DNA from: Dethiosulfovibrio peptidovorans DSM 11002
Lineage (GTDB): Bacteria; Synergistota; Synergistia; Synergistales; Dethiosulfovibrionaceae
Reading direction: 5' to 3'
Assembly (NCBI RefSeq): GCF_000172975.1
Contig: NZ_ABTR02000001.1
Location: 968,501 to 1,032,500, forward strand
DNA length: 64,000 nt
Shown here: one piece after another, positions 50,154-59,342 of the stretch
Layout: every line of letters starts with the position of its first letter
Numbering within the stretch: position 1 is the stretch's first letter
The notes under the pieces: generated by a model
What the model was told of the DNA's origin: nothing
Seen by the model: the letters and a program-made list of their open reading frames with translations, nothing else
Databases searched by the model: none
Made by a program: the position numbers and the translations under genes

Positions 50154-51149
50154 ATGAACACGATATTTAGAGGCAAGGACTTCATCACACTGGAGGAGTG
50201 GACCAAGGAGGAGATAGACACCCTCCTGGAGGTATCCAAGGACCTGAAAAAAGACTTCGCCATGGGCAAGACGACCCCCTATCTGCCCTACCAGACCGTC
50301 TTTCTCATGTTCTTCGAGCAGTCCACCAGGACCAGGAACTCCATGGAAGCGGGGATAACCCAGCTCGGAGGACACGCCCATTTCCTGGACACCAGCACCA
50401 TGCAGGTCTCACACGGAGAGGTGGCCAAGGACACAGCCGTCATCCTATCCCGTATGGGCCACGCCATAGCCTGCCGCAACTGCTTCTGGGGAATAGGAAA
50501 CGCCTATCTAAGGGACATGGCAAAATATTCCTCCGTGCCTATCCTCAACCTTCAGGACGATCTGTTCCACCCCATGCAGGGACTGGCGGACCTTATGACC
50601 ATACAGGAGAAGAGAGGCGGCGACGTCAGGAACCTCAAGGTTTCCATCATCTGGGCCTACGCAACCACCCACAAGAAGCCCATCTCCGTGCCTCTGACCC
50701 AGAGTTTGTTGTTCCCCCGGTACGGCATGGACGTCACCTTGGCCTATCCCGAGGGCTATGAACTTCCCGACTGGGTCGTCGAGCAGGCCAAGAAGCACGC
50801 CGAAAGCACCGGCGGCTCCTTCAGGATAACCCACGACCAGGAGGATGCCTATAAGGACGCCGACGTGGTCTTCCCCAAGAACTGGGGCTCCTGGTTCAAG
50901 AACCCCAGCACCGAGGTGGTCGACGCCGGTCTGGAGGCCAACAAGGGCTGGAAGTGCACCGAGGAGCGTTTCGCCCTGACGAACAAGGACTGTCTCTACA
51001 TGCACGCCCTTCCGGCGGACCGGCAGAACGAGGTGGACGCCTCGGTCATAGACGGCCCCAACTCGGCCATCTACGACGAGGCGGAGAACCGCCTTCACAC
51101 GGCCAAATCGGTCATGGCTCTCACCATGGGAGGAAGAGGCCGCCAGTAG
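50154..51149 (+). CDS. ygeW: YgeW-type knotted carbamoyltransferase
   Basis: A 331-residue transcarbamylase. The carbamoyl-phosphate loop is EQSTRTRNSMEAG (S-T-R-T-R); IWAYATTHKKPISVPLTQSL and RYGMDVTLAYPEGYELPDWV resemble YgeW (which reads RFGMDVTLAHPEGYDL), and ADVVFPKNWGSW, YMHALPADRQNEV cover the second domain. It differs from ornithine carbamoyltransferase, which has H-C-L-P. The acceptor of YgeW is unknown; run in reverse it would release carbamoyl phosphate from an N-carbamoyl substrate for the carbamate kinase encoded at 57304. Confidence 0.85.
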   Translation: MNTIFRGKDFITLEEWTKEEIDTLLEVSKDLKKDFAMGKTTPYLPYQTVFLMFFEQSTRTRNSMEAGITQLGGHAHFLDTSTMQVSHGEVAKDTAVILSRMGHAIACRNCFWGIGNAYLRDMAKYSSVPILNLQDDLFHPMQGLADLMTIQEKRGGDVRNLKVSIIWAYATTHKKPISVPLTQSLLFPRYGMDVTLAYPEGYELPDWVVEQAKKHAESTGGSFRITHDQEDAYKDADVVFPKNWGSWFKNPSTEVVDAGLEANKGWKCTEERFALTNKDCLYMHALPADRQNEVDASVIDGPNSAIYDEAENRLHTAKSVMALTMGGRGRQ

Positions 51150-51176
51150 ACTCTTCGGATTTCGACGCAGTTCCCC

Positions 51177-51214
51177 GGGGGAGACGGATTTCATCCGCCT
51201 CCCTTCGGGCTTTT
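51177..51214 (+). terminator. Terminator-like hairpin after ygeW
   Basis: GGGGGAGACGGAT (51177-51189) pairs with ATCCGCCTCCC (51193-51203) with a 3-base loop and one G-C/T mismatch, followed by TTCGGGCTTTT. It may lower transcription into the ABC importer genes or end the upstream operon. The rest of the 161-base gap is a plain leader. Confidence 0.5.
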
Positions 51215-51310
51215 CCGAGGGAAGGGAGGTGTCGCCCGAGGTCGGATCGAGAGCAGCACCATCTAGAGCGTGAAGTAGACCATTATCGAACAGTAAAAGG
51301 AGGGAGATCC

Positions 51311-52309
51311 ATGAGATTCACCGAAAAATGCGCCCTATTCTTCATGGCTGTCTGTATAGCCATCGCCGCGATAGCCCCGGCAATGGCGGAGGCCAAGGCC
51401 CCGAAAGATCACAAAATAGTCCTGATACTGCCGGGACCCATAAACGACCAGAGCTGGAACGCCACCAACTACGCCGGACTGGTGGCCTGCAACGAAGAGC
51501 TCGGAACGGCCATGGAATACGTCGAGAACGTTCAGGCCAGCGACTACGAGTCCACCTTCAGAAACTACGCCGAGAGAGGCTACGACCTCATAATGGCAGC
51601 CGGAACCCAGTTCGACGAGGCGGCCAACAGGGTGGCTGCCAAATACCCCGACAGCGTCTTCTGCGTCGTGAACGGCCTCGTATCCAAGGGACCGAACGTC
51701 CGCCCCGTTCTGCCCAAGGAATACGAGGCCAGCTACCTGGCCGGGATAATAGCCGGTTTCACCACCGAGACAGGCAAGGTCGGAATGGTCGGAGGCTTCC
51801 CGAACAAACTGATGGTCCGTCTGATGAACACCTACGAGTACGGCGTCCGCATCGGATCTCCCGAGGCCAAGGCCAACAGGGCCTACTCCAATTCCTGGAG
51901 CGACGTCGCTCTGGGCAAGCAGATGGCCACATCCATGATAGACAAGGGAGCGGACGTCCTCTTCTTCTACGCCAACCAGGTGGGCCTCGGAGCCATCCAG
52001 GCCGCCAAGGAAAAGGGAGTCAAGTTCGTAGGCTTCGCCAGCAACCAGAACGACATAGCCAAGGGCACCGTCGTGGCCAGCGTCTACTTCGACTTCGCCG
52101 ACATGTATAAATGGACCCTGGAGAAGTTCATGGACGGAACCCTGGCCCCCGAGGTAAACCAGGCGGGTGTCGCCGAGGGCATAGTCAAGGTGGCCTACTC
52201 GGACCAGGTTCCAGACGAGGTAAGGGCTCAGGTAGAGAAGGCAGAGAAGGCCATAAGCTCCGGGAACCTCCTCTATTTCGCCTCCGAGTTCCCCGAGTCG
52301 CTGAAATAG
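51311..52309 (+). CDS. BMP-family ABC transporter substrate-binding protein
   Basis: A 332-residue binding protein with a signal peptide (ALFFMAVCIAIAAIAPAMA, cleavage near residue 26). The body has the BMP/Med pattern: LILPGPINDQSWNATNYAGL, the FRNYAERGYDLIMAAGTQFD segment, EYEASYLAGIIAGFTTETGK, and GVKFVGFASNQNDIAKGTVV near the end. BMP proteins bind nucleosides or related ligands. ATG 51311 follows AGGAGGGAG. No lipobox Cys is seen, so it would be free in the periplasm (if the cell has an outer membrane). It heads a full importer operon. Confidence 0.92.
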   Translation: MRFTEKCALFFMAVCIAIAAIAPAMAEAKAPKDHKIVLILPGPINDQSWNATNYAGLVACNEELGTAMEYVENVQASDYESTFRNYAERGYDLIMAAGTQFDEAANRVAAKYPDSVFCVVNGLVSKGPNVRPVLPKEYEASYLAGIIAGFTTETGKVGMVGGFPNKLMVRLMNTYEYGVRIGSPEAKANRAYSNSWSDVALGKQMATSMIDKGADVLFFYANQVGLGAIQAAKEKGVKFVGFASNQNDIAKGTVVASVYFDFADMYKWTLEKFMDGTLAPEVNQAGVAEGIVKVAYSDQVPDEVRAQVEKAEKAISSGNLLYFASEFPESLK

Positions 52310-52317
52310 TATAAAGA

Positions 52318-52347
52318 CGCCGGGCGGAGATCGCTCTTCGCCCGGCA
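52318..52347 (+). promoter_or_regulatory. Intercistronic hairpin between binding-protein and ATPase genes
   Basis: GCCGGGCG pairs with CGCCCGGC around a 12-base loop, in the gap between the BMP protein and the ATPase genes, without a long T run (CATTTC). Such hairpins often protect the 3' end of abundant binding-protein mRNA. Confidence 0.5.
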
Positions 52348-52371
52348 TTTCAGGTGGAGGAGGTGTCCGCG

Positions 52372-53886
52372 ATGCCCGCGGTCGAGCTCAGGGGAATAAC
52401 GAAATACTTTCCCGGCACGGTGGCGAACGACGGCGTGGACCTTAAGGTCCCGGCGGGAAAGGTCGTCGCCCTGTTAGGGGAAAACGGAGCTGGAAAGACC
52501 ACCTTGATGAGGATTCTCTACGGAATGTACCGTCCCGACGGCGGGGAGATAGCCGTGGATGGCCAGGTGGTCCATATAGAGTCCCCTCAGGACGCCATGG
52601 CCCTGGGGATAGGCATGATCCACCAGCACTTCAGTCTTGTGCCGGTCCACACCGTGGCGGAGAACGTGGTGTTGGGGCTGGGATCTCCCATGTCGGGACT
52701 GGACCTCGGCAGGGTATCCCGGGAGCTGGAGGAACTGGGAGGGAAATACGGCCTGGAGGTTGAGCCGGACGCACTGGTGAGACAGCTTCCGGTCGGAATG
52801 CAGCAGAGGGTGGAAATAGTGAAGGCCCTTTATCGAAAGGCGAAAATACTGATCATGGACGAGCCCACGGCTGTGCTGACTCCTCAGGAGACCGAGCACC
52901 TCTTCGGTTTCGTCAGGGAGTTCACCTCCATGGGAAACTCGGTGATCTTCATAACTCATAAACTCGGAGAGGTCATGGCCATAGCCGACTCGGTCACTGT
53001 CATGAGGGACGGAAAACTGGTCGGAACGGTCTCTCCCTCCGATTCCACCGAGATGGACCTGGCCAGGATGATGGTCGGGCGGGATCTGGAACTCCTCTCC
53101 GGCGACAGAGACGAGACCACCGGCGGTCCCCTCCTGGAGGTTCGCGAACTGGCGGTGAAGGACGACCGGGGGGCCGCGGCCCTGGACGGCCTGTCCCTGA
53201 CCGTCAGAGAGGGAGAGATCTTCGGAATAGCAGGGGTCAGCGGAAACGGACAGCAGGAGCTGGCCGAGACCATCTGCGGCCTCAGAGAGGCAGTCTCGGG
53301 AAAGATCGTCCTCGATGGTCTGGACGTTACCGGTCTCCCTGCCTCCCGGATGATAGACCTGGGGGTCGGATACATCCCGGCGGACAGACACAGAGACGGA
53401 CTGGTGCTGGACATGACGGTGGAGGAAAACCTGATGCTCAAGGGAAGCTCCTCCTCCGATCTGTCACGAAACGGGGTCCTCCGGCTGGACCGAATATCCG
53501 AGATGGCCGGGGAGATGATCCGGCGGTTCTCCGTAAAGACCCCCTCTTCCGCCACCAAAGCCAAGGCCCTCTCCGGAGGAAACCAGCAGAAGGTGGTCAT
53601 AGCCAGGGAGATAGAGGTCGGATCCCGGCTTCTCGTGGCGGTTCAGCCCACAAGGGGACTGGACCTCGGAGCGACAGAATACGTCCACTCCACCCTCATG
53701 GAGGAGAGGGCCAAGGGAAAGGCCATACTGCTTCTCTCGACGGAGCTCTCCGAGGTGATCAAGCTCTCGGACCGCATAGGGGTCATATATCGGGGCAGGC
53801 TTCTGGATATATTCGACAGAGGCCGCTTCGACGTGGACCGTATCGGCCTTCTGATGGCAGGCATAGAGGAGGTGCGCCATGGCTGA
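52372..53886 (+). CDS. ABC transporter ATP-binding protein, nucleoside/sugar-type double cassette
   Basis: A 504-residue protein with two ABC cassettes. The first has Walker A GENGAGKTTL (about 38-47), an LPVGMQQRVEIVKAL signature and LIMDEPTAVLTP. The second lacks a canonical Walker A (GVSGNGQQELAE, K replaced), has LSGGNQQKVVIAREI and AVQPTRGLDLGA with Q in place of the usual D/E-P. This pair, one active and one degenerate site, is usual for the BMP/ribose importer group. ATG 52372 is chosen with GGAGGAGG upstream; the permease start overlaps its stop by 8 bases. Confidence 0.93.
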   Translation: MPAVELRGITKYFPGTVANDGVDLKVPAGKVVALLGENGAGKTTLMRILYGMYRPDGGEIAVDGQVVHIESPQDAMALGIGMIHQHFSLVPVHTVAENVVLGLGSPMSGLDLGRVSRELEELGGKYGLEVEPDALVRQLPVGMQQRVEIVKALYRKAKILIMDEPTAVLTPQETEHLFGFVREFTSMGNSVIFITHKLGEVMAIADSVTVMRDGKLVGTVSPSDSTEMDLARMMVGRDLELLSGDRDETTGGPLLEVRELAVKDDRGAAALDGLSLTVREGEIFGIAGVSGNGQQELAETICGLREAVSGKIVLDGLDVTGLPASRMIDLGVGYIPADRHRDGLVLDMTVEENLMLKGSSSSDLSRNGVLRLDRISEMAGEMIRRFSVKTPSSATKAKALSGGNQQKVVIAREIEVGSRLLVAVQPTRGLDLGATEYVHSTLMEERAKGKAILLLSTELSEVIKLSDRIGVIYRGRLLDIFDRGRFDVDRIGLLMAGIEEVRHG

Positions 53887-54961
53887 TATGAAGTCCACCG
53901 AGAGAAAGGGAGCCGGAGCGGTTTTGTGGCCTCTCTTCTCCGTGTTCATGGGTCTTGCTGCCAGCGGCTTAATGATGACCCTTCTTGGGGCGGATCCGAT
54001 AGAGGTCTACCGCAGGATCTTCGCCATGGCCTTTCGAGACGGATACAACGTGGCGGACATATTCGCCAAGGCCACCCCTCTCATACTCACGGGGCTGGCC
54101 TTCGGATTCGCCTTCAGGGCCAATCTCTTCAACATAGGGGCTCAGGGACAGTTCTATCTGGGCTGCGTCGCCTCGGTATGGTGCGCTCTCAGGCTGGGAC
54201 ACCTGTCTTCGTGGCTGGTGCTGCCTCTGTGCGTGCTTCTGGCGGCGGCGGCCGGAGGCGCCTGGGCCTCTCTGGTGGGATTCGCCAAGGCCAGATTCAA
54301 CTCCAGCGAATTTCTCATAAGCATGATGTCCACCTATGTCGCTCTGGCTCTGATGAACTTTCTCCTCCGAGGTCCCCTGAGGGAGGCCAAGGGAGAGTAT
54401 CCCCAGACCGACGTCATATCCGAGGGAAGCTGGATACCCCAGCTGATCCCTCATACCAGACTTCACTGGGGATTCGTCCTGGCCCTGCTAGCGGCGGCCC
54501 TCGCCTGGTTCCTGCTGTGGAGGACCTCTCTGGGCTACAGAATAAGGGCGGTCGGAATGAACAGAGACGCGGCCCGTTACGCCGGAATGGACTCGGGAAA
54601 GATCTTCGTTATAGTCTTCGCCGTGAGCGGAGCCTTCGCCGGTCTGGCCGGATTCACCGAGGTCAACGGCATACAGCACATGCTGGTGCAGGGATTCAGC
54701 CCCATGGTGGGAGCGGAGGGAATAGGCATAGCCATACTGGGAAACGCCCATCCCCTGGGCATCGTGCTGGCTGCGATACTCTTCGGAGCCCTTCAGGTAG
54801 GGGGAAACCTGGCTGTTCAGACCTCCGGGGTCCCTGCCAGTATCGTAGGGATAATGGAGGGATTCGTCATGCTCTTCGTCATACTCTCCTACGCTCTCCA
54901 GATAAGGCTGGCCTCCGCCAGGAGCAAGAGAAAGGCCAGAGAGGAAGGTGACCGCCGATGA
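53879..54961 (+). CDS. ABC transporter permease (nucleoside/BMP-type), subunit 1
   Basis: A 360-residue permease with about 9 membrane helices. ATPLILTGLAFGFAFRANLFNIGAQGQFYLG in parts (TPLILTGLAFGFAFRANLFN; IGAQGQFYLG) is the family signature of the BPD_transp_2 group that works with BMP proteins. AILGNAHPLGIVLAAILFG is a late motif. It forms the importer channel with the next gene's product; starts and stops overlap with both neighbours (8 and 4 bases). Confidence 0.92.
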   Translation: MADMKSTERKGAGAVLWPLFSVFMGLAASGLMMTLLGADPIEVYRRIFAMAFRDGYNVADIFAKATPLILTGLAFGFAFRANLFNIGAQGQFYLGCVASVWCALRLGHLSSWLVLPLCVLLAAAAGGAWASLVGFAKARFNSSEFLISMMSTYVALALMNFLLRGPLREAKGEYPQTDVISEGSWIPQLIPHTRLHWGFVLALLAAALAWFLLWRTSLGYRIRAVGMNRDAARYAGMDSGKIFVIVFAVSGAFAGLAGFTEVNGIQHMLVQGFSPMVGAEGIGIAILGNAHPLGIVLAAILFGALQVGGNLAVQTSGVPASIVGIMEGFVMLFVILSYALQIRLASARSKRKAREEGDRR

Positions 54962-55875
54962 TTACCGGACTGCTGGCCGGAGCCCTCCAGATGAGCACCC
55001 CCCTGATGATGGGGGCCCTGGCGGAGGTCTACGCCGAGAGGACCGGGGTCATGATAATCGCCATAGAGGGGATCTTCCTCCTGGGAGCCTGGGGAGGCTT
55101 CGTGGCCGCATATTCGACCGGAAGCATGGTCCTCGGTCTGCTTGCCGCCATGGCCATAGGAATGGCCACGGCCCTGGTCTACGGGATCTTCACGGTAAAG
55201 CTGAAACAACATCAGATAGTAACGGGCACGGCGATAAACATCTTCGCCGCCGGACTGGGCATATTCCTCTACAGAGTCTTCTTCGGAGTTCCCCTTCTTC
55301 CCCTGACGGTGGATCCCCTCGAGAGGATAGCCGTACCGGGGCTGTCGTCCATACCGGTTATAGGAGAGGCTCTGTTCCATCAAAACGTTCTCACCTATCT
55401 GGCCTGGGCTCTCATCCCCGTCGGCTATTGGATACTCTATAAAACCCAGCTCGGGCTGATACTGCGTTCAACCGGTGAAAACCCCGAGGCAGTGGACGCC
55501 GCCGGAATAAAGGTGGAGACGGTACGTCTCGGCGCGGTCCTGGCCGCAGGCGCATTGGACGGCCTGGCAGGGGCGTTCTACTCGCTGGGATTTCTGGGCA
55601 TGTACACCAACGACATAATCGGCGGTCGAGGATGGATAGCCTTTGCCATATGTTTCCTGGGAAACTGGAACCCCATGGGGGTCCTGGTGGGAGCTCTGGT
55701 GTTCGGACTTGCCGACGCCATGGCCATCCAGCTTCAGACCTCAGGCGTAACCCTCGTTCCGAACGAGTTTCTAATAGCCATGCCCTACATACTGACCATA
55801 GTGGCCACGGTAGCCAGAAAACGGTTCAACGTCCCCACAACATTGGGGGTTCCCTACGAGAAGGAGCGGCGGTAG
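54958..55875 (+). CDS. ABC transporter permease (nucleoside/BMP-type), subunit 2
   Basis: A 305-residue permease with about 8 helices. MMGALAEVYAERTGVMIIAIEGIFLLGAW (in parts: ALAEVYAERTGVMIIAIEG) and VTGTAINIFAAGLG match the second permease of BMP importers; RSTGENPEAVDAAGI and GRGWIAFAICFLGNWNPMGV are further signatures. It overlaps the previous gene by ATGA and ends 49 bases before the hydantoinase gene. Confidence 0.92.
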   Translation: MITGLLAGALQMSTPLMMGALAEVYAERTGVMIIAIEGIFLLGAWGGFVAAYSTGSMVLGLLAAMAIGMATALVYGIFTVKLKQHQIVTGTAINIFAAGLGIFLYRVFFGVPLLPLTVDPLERIAVPGLSSIPVIGEALFHQNVLTYLAWALIPVGYWILYKTQLGLILRSTGENPEAVDAAGIKVETVRLGAVLAAGALDGLAGAFYSLGFLGMYTNDIIGGRGWIAFAICFLGNWNPMGVLVGALVFGLADAMAIQLQTSGVTLVPNEFLIAMPYILTIVATVARKRFNVPTTLGVPYEKERR

Positions 55876-55924
55876 TAAAAATCGAAAAAAACATAAACTC
55901 GATCTCCCACGGAGGTGATTTTTA

Positions 55925-57283
55925 GTGTATGATCTAGTGGTGCGAAACGGCAGGATGGTTACCCCGGAAGGGCTATCCTACTGCGATTTAGCGGTGGATG
56001 AAGGTGTAATCGTCGCCGTTGGTTCTAAACTAAAGGGCAGAAAAGAACTGAACGCCGACGGTCTTTTGGTTTTACCGGGAGTGGTGGACGCCCACGTCCA
56101 TATGGCTCTTCCGGTAAGGGGAGACCGGTCCAGCGACGATTTTCTGTCCGGCAGCATGGCGGCGGCGGCGGGGGGAGTTACCTCCATGGTCGACTTCACC
56201 GTTGGAAGCCCCCGGACCGATCTGGTTCAGGATATAGACGCCAGGCTGGAGACGGCGGAGCCGTCGGTGATAGACTACGGCTTCCACTGCGAGATGGTCG
56301 GATGGACCTCCGGCAGGGAAAACGAGATACCCTCGGCGGTCGAAAAAGGCGTTACCAGCTTCAAGTTCTTCACCGCCTACGGCGACTCGGGACGCCGGTC
56401 CGACAGCGGAGCTCTCTATCGCTGTTTCTCCAAAATAGCCGAGACCGGAGCCGTGGCGGTGGTCCACGCCGAGGACGACGACCTCATAAGATCCCTGACT
56501 GCCGAGCTGTCCGACGACGAAAAATCGTCCATGACGGCCCTGAGCAGGACCAGACCGGACATCTGCGAGGGGGCTGCCATAGATCAGGTGGCATTCTACG
56601 GCGAGGTGACGGGAGCCTCGGTCCACGTGGTACACGTCAGCTCCGCTCTGGGGGCCTCCAGAATAGAGGCGGCCCGAATGAGAGGGCTCGACATCACTGC
56701 CGAGACCTGTCCCCAGTATCTCTACCTCACCGACCAGGTCTACCGGAGAGAAGACGGCCATCTCTACTCGGCCAGTCCGGCCCTGAGAGGCGAGGACGAC
56801 GGCGAATACCTCTGGGGTTGTCTGGGATACGGCGCTCTGGACTTCGTCGCCACCGATCACTGTCCCTTCACGTCGGAGCAGAAGGCCTGGAAGGGCTCCT
56901 TCTCCGACCTCCCCTACGGGCTTCCCGGGGTGGAGACGTCACTTCCCCTGATCTACTCGGGAGGGGTGGCGACGGGGCGGATCCCTCTGGAGACGCTTCC
57001 GGTCATCATGTCCCAGGCTCCGGCGGAGAGATACGGATTGAAGAGCAAGGGTAGGCTGGCTCCCGGTTACGACGGCGATCTGGTTCTGTTCGACCCAGAG
57101 GCCCGGTGGACGGCGAGGGCCGAGGATCTGCACATGAAGGTGGACTTCTCCCCCTACGAGGGGATGGAGATACAGGGTCGGGTGATTACCACCGTGGCCC
57201 GGGGAGAGATTATCTACTCGGAAGGGCGGCATCTCTGCGAGCCCGGACGGGGTAAATACCTCTTCCGAAATACGAGAGACTAA
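55925..57283 (+). CDS. Dihydropyrimidinase/D-hydantoinase family amidohydrolase
   Basis: A 452-residue cyclic-amide hydrolase. The two-metal site is complete: VDAHVHMAL (H-x-H), the carboxylated Lys in SFKFFTAYGDSG, AVVHAEDDDL, VVHVSSALG (His), ETCPQYLYL and the Asp in VATDHCPFT. Closely resembling HyuA/Hyd, it would open a hydantoin, dihydropyrimidine or related ring to an N-carbamoyl compound. The start is GTG 55925 after GGAGGTG. In the cluster it would feed the YgeW and carbamate kinase steps; the true substrate is unknown. Confidence 0.9.
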   Translation: MYDLVVRNGRMVTPEGLSYCDLAVDEGVIVAVGSKLKGRKELNADGLLVLPGVVDAHVHMALPVRGDRSSDDFLSGSMAAAAGGVTSMVDFTVGSPRTDLVQDIDARLETAEPSVIDYGFHCEMVGWTSGRENEIPSAVEKGVTSFKFFTAYGDSGRRSDSGALYRCFSKIAETGAVAVVHAEDDDLIRSLTAELSDDEKSSMTALSRTRPDICEGAAIDQVAFYGEVTGASVHVVHVSSALGASRIEAARMRGLDITAETCPQYLYLTDQVYRREDGHLYSASPALRGEDDGEYLWGCLGYGALDFVATDHCPFTSEQKAWKGSFSDLPYGLPGVETSLPLIYSGGVATGRIPLETLPVIMSQAPAERYGLKSKGRLAPGYDGDLVLFDPEARWTARAEDLHMKVDFSPYEGMEIQGRVITTVARGEIIYSEGRHLCEPGRGKYLFRNTRD

Positions 57284-57303
57284 TTTGAACGGGAGGATAT
57301 AAC

Positions 57304-58248
57304 ATGAGTAAAAGAGTTGTCGTGGCGTTGGGCGGAAACGCGATCCTTCAGAGAGGGCAGAAGGGAACGGAAGCGGATCAGAGGGAGAACGTCCGCAAGA
57401 CGGTGGCACAGATAGTCAAGATGATAGAGGCGGGCTACGAGGTAGTGCTGACCCACGGCAACGGACCTCAGGTCGGAGCCATACTGATCCAGAACGAGGC
57501 GGGCAGGGGCAGCGTGCCGGCCATGCCGATGGACGTGTGCGGAGCCGAGAGCCAGGGGTTCATAGGCTACATGTTCGTCCAGGAGTTCAAGAAGGCCCTG
57601 ATTGCTCACGGCCTGGATAAAGAGCCGGTCTGCATAGTGACCCAGGTGGAGGTGTCCTCGGAGGATCCCGCCTTCGCGAACCCGACCAAGCCGGTGGGTC
57701 CCTTCTACGACGAGGCCACGGCCAAAGCCCGTATCGAATCCTCCGGCGAGAGCTGGATAGAGGACGCCGGAAGAGGATGGAGAAGGGTGGTTCCCTCGCC
57801 GAAGCCCATCAACATAGTGGAGCGCAAAGCAATCAGGGAGCTTGCCGACAACGGCTACGTCGTGGTGGCCTCCGGCGGAGGCGGCATTCCCGTGGTGAAG
57901 AGCTCCGATGGGGGCTACGGCGGAGTCGAGGCGGTCATAGACAAGGACTTGGCCGGAGAGCTTCTCGCCCAGCAGGTGGACGCGGACCTCTTCATGATCC
58001 TGACCGACGTACCCAAGGTGGCCCTTCGTTACGGAACCCCCGATGAGGAATGGCTGGGCAAGGTGACCATAGACGAGATGAAGGTCTACCAGTCTGAGGG
58101 ACACTTCAAGGCCGGATCGATGGGCCCCAAGGTATCCGCCGCCATGGCCTTCGTGATGAACGGAGGATCCCGAGCGGTGATAGCCAGCCTGGACCAGGCC
58201 CTGGAGGCTCTGGAAGGCACCGAGGGAACCCAGATAGTCAAGAACTGA
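57304..58248 (+). CDS. arcC: Carbamate kinase
   Basis: A 314-residue kinase of the amino-acid kinase fold. [20 protein letters not shown] at the start, [23 protein letters not shown] and [10 protein letters not shown] are the family landmarks. It makes ATP and carbamate (then ammonia and CO2) from carbamoyl phosphate and ADP. No arginine deiminase is nearby, so carbamoyl phosphate probably comes from the YgeW-type enzyme. It is the last gene of the block. Confidence 0.95.
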   Translation: MSKRVVVALGGNAILQRGQKGTEADQRENVRKTVAQIVKMIEAGYEVVLTHGNGPQVGAILIQNEAGRGSVPAMPMDVCGAESQGFIGYMFVQEFKKALIAHGLDKEPVCIVTQVEVSSEDPAFANPTKPVGPFYDEATAKARIESSGESWIEDAGRGWRRVVPSPKPINIVERKAIRELADNGYVVVASGGGGIPVVKSSDGGYGGVEAVIDKDLAGELLAQQVDADLFMILTDVPKVALRYGTPDEEWLGKVTIDEMKVYQSEGHFKAGSMGPKVSAAMAFVMNGGSRAVIASLDQALEALEGTEGTQIVKN

Positions 58249-58277
58249 TCTAAGCCGAACATAAAATAGAATCTCAA

Positions 58278-58321
58278 CATAGAGGCCGACGTCCTGCAGG
58301 ACGTCGGCCTCTATGTGTTTC
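58278..58321 (+). terminator. Terminator after carbamate kinase
   Basis: A perfect 40-base palindrome (58278-58317) with GACGTC-CTGCAG-GACGTC at its tip, followed by GTTT. The remaining 110 bases to 58427 show nothing recognisable. Confidence 0.85.
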
Positions 58322-58423
58322 GAAGGTATCCCGATCGGTGTGACGACCAGGGGAGCGTTCAGCCTCGAAATATAGATCAATAAAGATCAGCTTCTATGTA
58401 CTCTAACGATGGATTTAAGCCCT

Positions 58424-58453
58424 AAAAAGAGGAGGCCCGGTCGGGCCTCCTCT
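58424..58453 (-). terminator. Terminator after the alpha/beta hydrolase gene
   Basis: AGAGGAGGCCCG (58428-58439) pairs with CGGGCCTCCTCT (58442-58453); on the minus strand it is followed by a run of T (complement of CCTAAAAA). Confidence 0.85.
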
Positions 58454-58458
58454 GTCTT

Positions 58459-59313
58459 TCAGCGTATCGGTATATCCGAGCTCAGCCACTTAAGGATCGC
58501 CTCCGCCAGGGCTATCCTCTTGTCGTGAAACGAGTGGGAGGTGGTCATCACCACGTCCTTTGCCGTGGTCACTCCCGCCTTTCTAAGCGCCGTCATCAGG
58601 GGGTTGTGGTGTATCTCCAGGTGAGACACGTCGTCTCTGGATCCGGCTATGGTCAGCAGTTTTTTGCCCTTGAGGCGATGTGCCAGGTCTCTTAGATCCC
58701 AATCCTTGGCTTTCTCCTTTATCTCGTCCAGAAGAGATTCCGGGCTGGTTCCCTTGAGCGGCCTGGTGCAGTTTATGAACATCTCGTAGATGTCCTTTGC
58801 GTACCTTTCGTCCCTGTTCTCCCGTTGCCTTTCCTTCGCCACCGCTCCCAGGTTGTAGGTAGCTATGGCTATTATCCTGTCGACCTCGGCCATCGCCGCC
58901 CCGGTCATCAGGGCGGCGAATCCTCCCATGCTATGGCCGATCAGGACGAACTTGGAGGGATCTATCATGTATCTTTCCCTGTTGATTGGATCCATGAGAT
59001 ATTCTACCGCAGCCCTGGAGTCCTCCAGGACGTGTTCGAAGGAAAAATTTCCCTCGCTGCCCCACGAACCTCTGTAGTGAAACACGACCGAGTTGAAGCC
59101 GCCTCTCCTGAGGATCTGCGCCAGGTCCACGTTCTGCTCGCTTCCGGGGAATCCGTGCAGTATCAAAGCCGTGGGATGGGGACCTCTTCCCTGAGGAGTG
59201 TACATTATTCCGTACAGGTCGCTTCCGTGGCTGGGTATGGTCAGGTCCAGCAGATCGGCCGGATATCTGAGGTCGGGAAATTCAGGATCTTTACAGATGC
59301 AGTTGAAACTCAT
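58459..59313 (-). CDS. Alpha/beta hydrolase (dienelactone hydrolase/peptidase-like)
   Basis: A 284-residue hydrolase. ALILHGFPGSEQNVDLA gives the oxyanion HG, the nucleophile elbow is GHSMGGFAA (Ser, about residue 120), and the catalytic His is in TTSHSFHDKRIAL; the Asp is likely in GSRDDVSHL. There is no signal peptide. It probably cleaves an ester or small amide; the substrate is unknown. ATG 59313 is chosen, with a GGAGAGAG site before it; it is 30 bases downstream of panB and may share its transcript. Confidence 0.85.
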   Translation of the reverse strand: MSFNCICKDPEFPDLRYPADLLDLTIPSHGSDLYGIMYTPQGRGPHPTALILHGFPGSEQNVDLAQILRRGGFNSVVFHYRGSWGSEGNFSFEHVLEDSRAAVEYLMDPINRERYMIDPSKFVLIGHSMGGFAALMTGAAMAEVDRIIAIATYNLGAVAKERQRENRDERYAKDIYEMFINCTRPLKGTSPESLLDEIKEKAKDWDLRDLAHRLKGKKLLTIAGSRDDVSHLEIHHNPLMTALRKAGVTTAKDVVMTTSHSFHDKRIALAEAILKWLSSDIPIR

Positions 59314-59342
59314 ACTCTCTCTCCTTTGCGCCCCCTCTAACG

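Noticed and set aside
51335..52348. Minus-strand frame of 337 codons opposite the BMP binding protein
   Set aside because: Antisense shadow; the plus-strand protein has a signal peptide and family motifs.
58278..58317. Palindrome with GACGTCCT resembling the loops of the dispersed repeat
   Set aside because: The similarity is limited to about 8 bases and the structure is an ordinary terminator.
57280..58380. Minus-strand frame of 366 codons opposite carbamate kinase
   Set aside because: Shadow; it also runs through a terminator palindrome.
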